A stretch of DNA of 64,000 nucleotides from Borrelia parkeri (GTDB taxonomy: Bacteria > Spirochaetota > Spirochaetia > Borreliales > Borreliaceae). The notes under the pieces were generated by a model. That model was not told the DNA's origin. It did not search any database and saw only the letters and a program-made list of their open reading frames with translations. Shown piece by piece: positions 62,230 to 64,000 of the stretch (positions are counted from its first letter, which is position 1; each line of letters opens with the position of its first letter). The translations under genes and the position numbers were made by a program. The stretch is taken from the NCBI RefSeq assembly GCF_023035815.1, contig NZ_CP073159.1:434001-498000 (forward strand), read 5' to 3'.

Positions 62230-63576
62230 ATGTTATTAAGTAGAACTAAAACGAGGGAATTAATATTAGAAGGTAATTTATATCGAGTGCTTTTAGTTAT
62301 TAGTTTTCCTATCGTGATAACTAATGTTCTTCAGGCTTTTTATGAGCTTGTAGATATGTTTTATGTTAGGAATCTTGGAGTTATGCCACTTGCCGCATTA
62401 TCTCTTACTGGTCCTATTAATTTTCTTATTATGGTTTTTGCTATGGGAATAGCTATAGGAAGTGTATCATTAATGTCTAGATGTATTGGAGAAGAGACTT
62501 TTGCTAAGTTTTCAAAATATGCAGGGCAATTAATTTTTTTAAATTTTGTATTGTCTTTGTTTGTTGCAGTTTTAGTTTTAATCTTTATAGATTCAATTTT
62601 AGATATTATGAGTGTAAGTGGTGAACTTAGAGAACTTACAAAATCTTATTTTTATGTCGTAATCTATGCGATACCAGTAATGTTTTTAAGTGTTTCTGTT
62701 GTGTACATATTAAATGCTCAAGGAGAAACTGTCATTGCAATGATGCTGATTTTGGTTGCAAATGTTATTAATTTTATTCTTGATCCAATTTTAATGTTTA
62801 CTTTTGGTTTAGGTATTGCTGGTGCTGCTTGGTCTACTCTTTTTTCAAAATTAATGACAGTTTTTTCTTATTTTTTTTTTACTTATAGACTAAATTTTGG
62901 ATTTAAAGTGCGTTTAAGAGACATTGCTCCAAATATTATTATAATAAAAAGTATTATTAATGTGGGATTTCCGGCGATTTTTGGACAGATGATGGCTTCT
63001 CTGTCGTTTTTAATTTTTAATTACATTGTAATTCAAATCAGCTCAAAATTTTTAGCTGCTTATGGTATGGTTAATAATATTATTTCTTTTTTACTTCTTC
63101 CTGGAATGAGTATTGGTACTGGAATTATTACGATTGTTGGACAAAATCTTGGTGCAAAGAATATTAGCAGGGTAGAAGATATTTTAAAAAAGGGATTTTT
63201 TGTTACCTTGCTAATAATGATCACAGTTGCATCATTTTTAATCTCTTTTAAAGAGATTATAATAGAAACTTTTACAAATGATTTGGAAGTTGTTGGTTAT
63301 GCTAATAGTTATTTTTTATTGGCATCGATTGGAAGTGTTGGATTTGGATTGCAACAAGTTTTTTTGGGAGGATTGATAGGAGCAGGCTTTACAAAGCTTG
63401 TTATGATTGTTATCTGTATTCGTCTTTGGATTATTCGTTTGCCAACTGTGTTTATTTTGCAATATTTTGGATTTATAGAAGATTCGTTGGGATATGCTTT
63501 TATAATTTCAAATTATGTGGCTTTGATTATCTTGTTATGTTTGACTTTTACTAAATATTGGACGAAGACACAATAA
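62230..63576 (+). CDS. MATE-family efflux transporter
   Basis: 448 aa from ATG at 62230, with AAGGTG 8 nt upstream; the reading frame opens 14 codons earlier. Twelve membrane segments in two MatE halves, beginning NLYRVLLVISFPIVITNVLQAFYELVDMFYV, then the second half near 230-250 (INVGFPAIFGQMMASLSFLIFN). It is a Na+- or H+-driven exporter of drugs or other organic cations; substrate unknown. Downstream is a 135-bp gap to an opposite-strand gene. Confidence 0.88.
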   Translation: MLLSRTKTRELILEGNLYRVLLVISFPIVITNVLQAFYELVDMFYVRNLGVMPLAALSLTGPINFLIMVFAMGIAIGSVSLMSRCIGEETFAKFSKYAGQLIFLNFVLSLFVAVLVLIFIDSILDIMSVSGELRELTKSYFYVVIYAIPVMFLSVSVVYILNAQGETVIAMMLILVANVINFILDPILMFTFGLGIAGAAWSTLFSKLMTVFSYFFFTYRLNFGFKVRLRDIAPNIIIIKSIINVGFPAIFGQMMASLSFLIFNYIVIQISSKFLAAYGMVNNIISFLLLPGMSIGTGIITIVGQNLGAKNISRVEDILKKGFFVTLLIMITVASFLISFKEIIIETFTNDLEVVGYANSYFLLASIGSVGFGLQQVFLGGLIGAGFTKLVMIVICIRLWIIRLPTVFILQYFGFIEDSLGYAFIISNYVALIILLCLTFTKYWTKTQ

Positions 63577-63711
63577 GATTGATGTGCAAATTCGGATTGG
63601 TTCATTTTACGTTAGATTTTATGTTAATCTTATTAAAAATCAAGAGTAGATAAATTGTTTTTGGTAAGTGGAGGAATCATACAAAATTGACCATTAATAG
63701 ATCTTGATAAA

Positions 63712-64000
63712 TTAATCTTGTTTTAGAAATATATAAAATGTGTTTTTTTGTCTCTTATTGATATTGATTTTTAATTTAAAGGTTTTTTCTTCTCCTGCTT
63801 TAAGGCCTTCTTTAATTATATGACCGATTTTATTTCCTTTCTTAAAAATTGCTAATGAATTTTGCTTTATAGCTGTTTTTTTATTGTTTTTAAGAGTAAT
63901 AATTAATTCATTTTTATTATTAGTATGAAGTTTTACGATTTCAATTTTTTTTGTATCTTTCTTTATGCTAATAATATGAGTAATCTCTCTGCTAATTTCT
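63712..64000 (-). CDS. C-terminal 96 residues of an unidentified protein (partial)
   Basis: On the minus strand a frame is open from the right window edge to a stop at 63712, 96 codons with no break. It is lysine- and asparagine-rich and beta-like (EIVKLHTNNKNELIITLKNNK, GLKAGEEKTFKLKININKR) and ends TFYIFLKQD. I do not recognise the family. The start is outside the window. Confidence 0.6.
   Translation of the reverse strand, partial: EISREITHIISIKKDTKKIEIVKLHTNNKNELIITLKNNKKTAIKQNSLAIFKKGNKIGHIIKEGLKAGEEKTFKLKININKRQKNTFYIFLKQD

Overview
This is about 64 kb of a Borrelia main chromosome, very AT-rich, centred on the replication origin. Gene order follows the B. burgdorferi chromosome (hk1, mag, rRNA, parA-parZ-parB, gyrA-gyrB-dnaA-dnaN, rpmH-rnpA-yidC-jag, fba, aspS, napA, uvrC, dnaX-ebfC-recR, lpt-like genes, lspA, murA). 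The hpt-purA-purB block between the 23S and 16S genes, the single 5S-23S unit, a chromosomal dam gene and an hsp20 gene point to the relapsing-fever group, not the Lyme group. I cannot name the species.

Layout. 1-2402: 3'-truncated (by the window) hybrid histidine kinase Hk1. 2458-5527: 5S and 23S rRNA (minus). 5831-10560: HAD phosphatase, hpt-purA-purB, mag. 10725-12982: tRNA-Ile (plus), tRNA-Ala and 16S rRNA (minus), so 16S lies about 5.9 kb from 23S and has its own promoter. 13145-17287: radA, a decayed ORF, rsmI, a small membrane protein, a DUF1893 protein and a YigZ protein. 17329-27299: partition and initiation region: a long inverted repeat, parA, parZ, parB, a parS site, gyrA, gyrB, dnaA, the probable origin, dnaN. 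Strand composition changes from A/C-rich to T/G-rich on the plus strand across dnaN, as expected at a bidirectional origin. 27320-34681: recF, a DciA-like gene, rpmH, rnpA, yidC, jag, a sugar-nucleotide epimerase, fba, hsp20.

34709-41502 (all minus): one tight cluster read as chromate-transporter pair, rpoN, hpf, ptsH, napA with a C-terminal EIIA domain, aspS. It resembles the proteobacterial rpoN-hpf-ptsN-npr cluster, but rpoN is clearly a pseudogene here (three or more in-frame stops and several frameshifts, with the RpoN box still readable). This is the most striking observation in the window, because sigma-54 drives the RpoN-RpoS virulence switch in Lyme Borrelia.

41676-64000: mscS, glycolipid glycosyltransferase, holA, uvrC, a LamG/Fn3 secreted protein, a TPR protein, two tRNA-Ser, a lipoprotein, tRNA-Arg, tRNA-Ser, SRP RNA, dnaX-ebfC-recR, ndk-dam, then a long plus-strand run: lptC-like lipoprotein, lptA-like, lptB, pgeF, NIF3, lspA, small membrane protein, a YmdB-family protein without its metal ligands, and murA with Asp in place of the catalytic Cys. 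A MATE transporter and the C-terminal end of an unidentified protein close the window. I saw no insertion sequence, prophage or CRISPR array.
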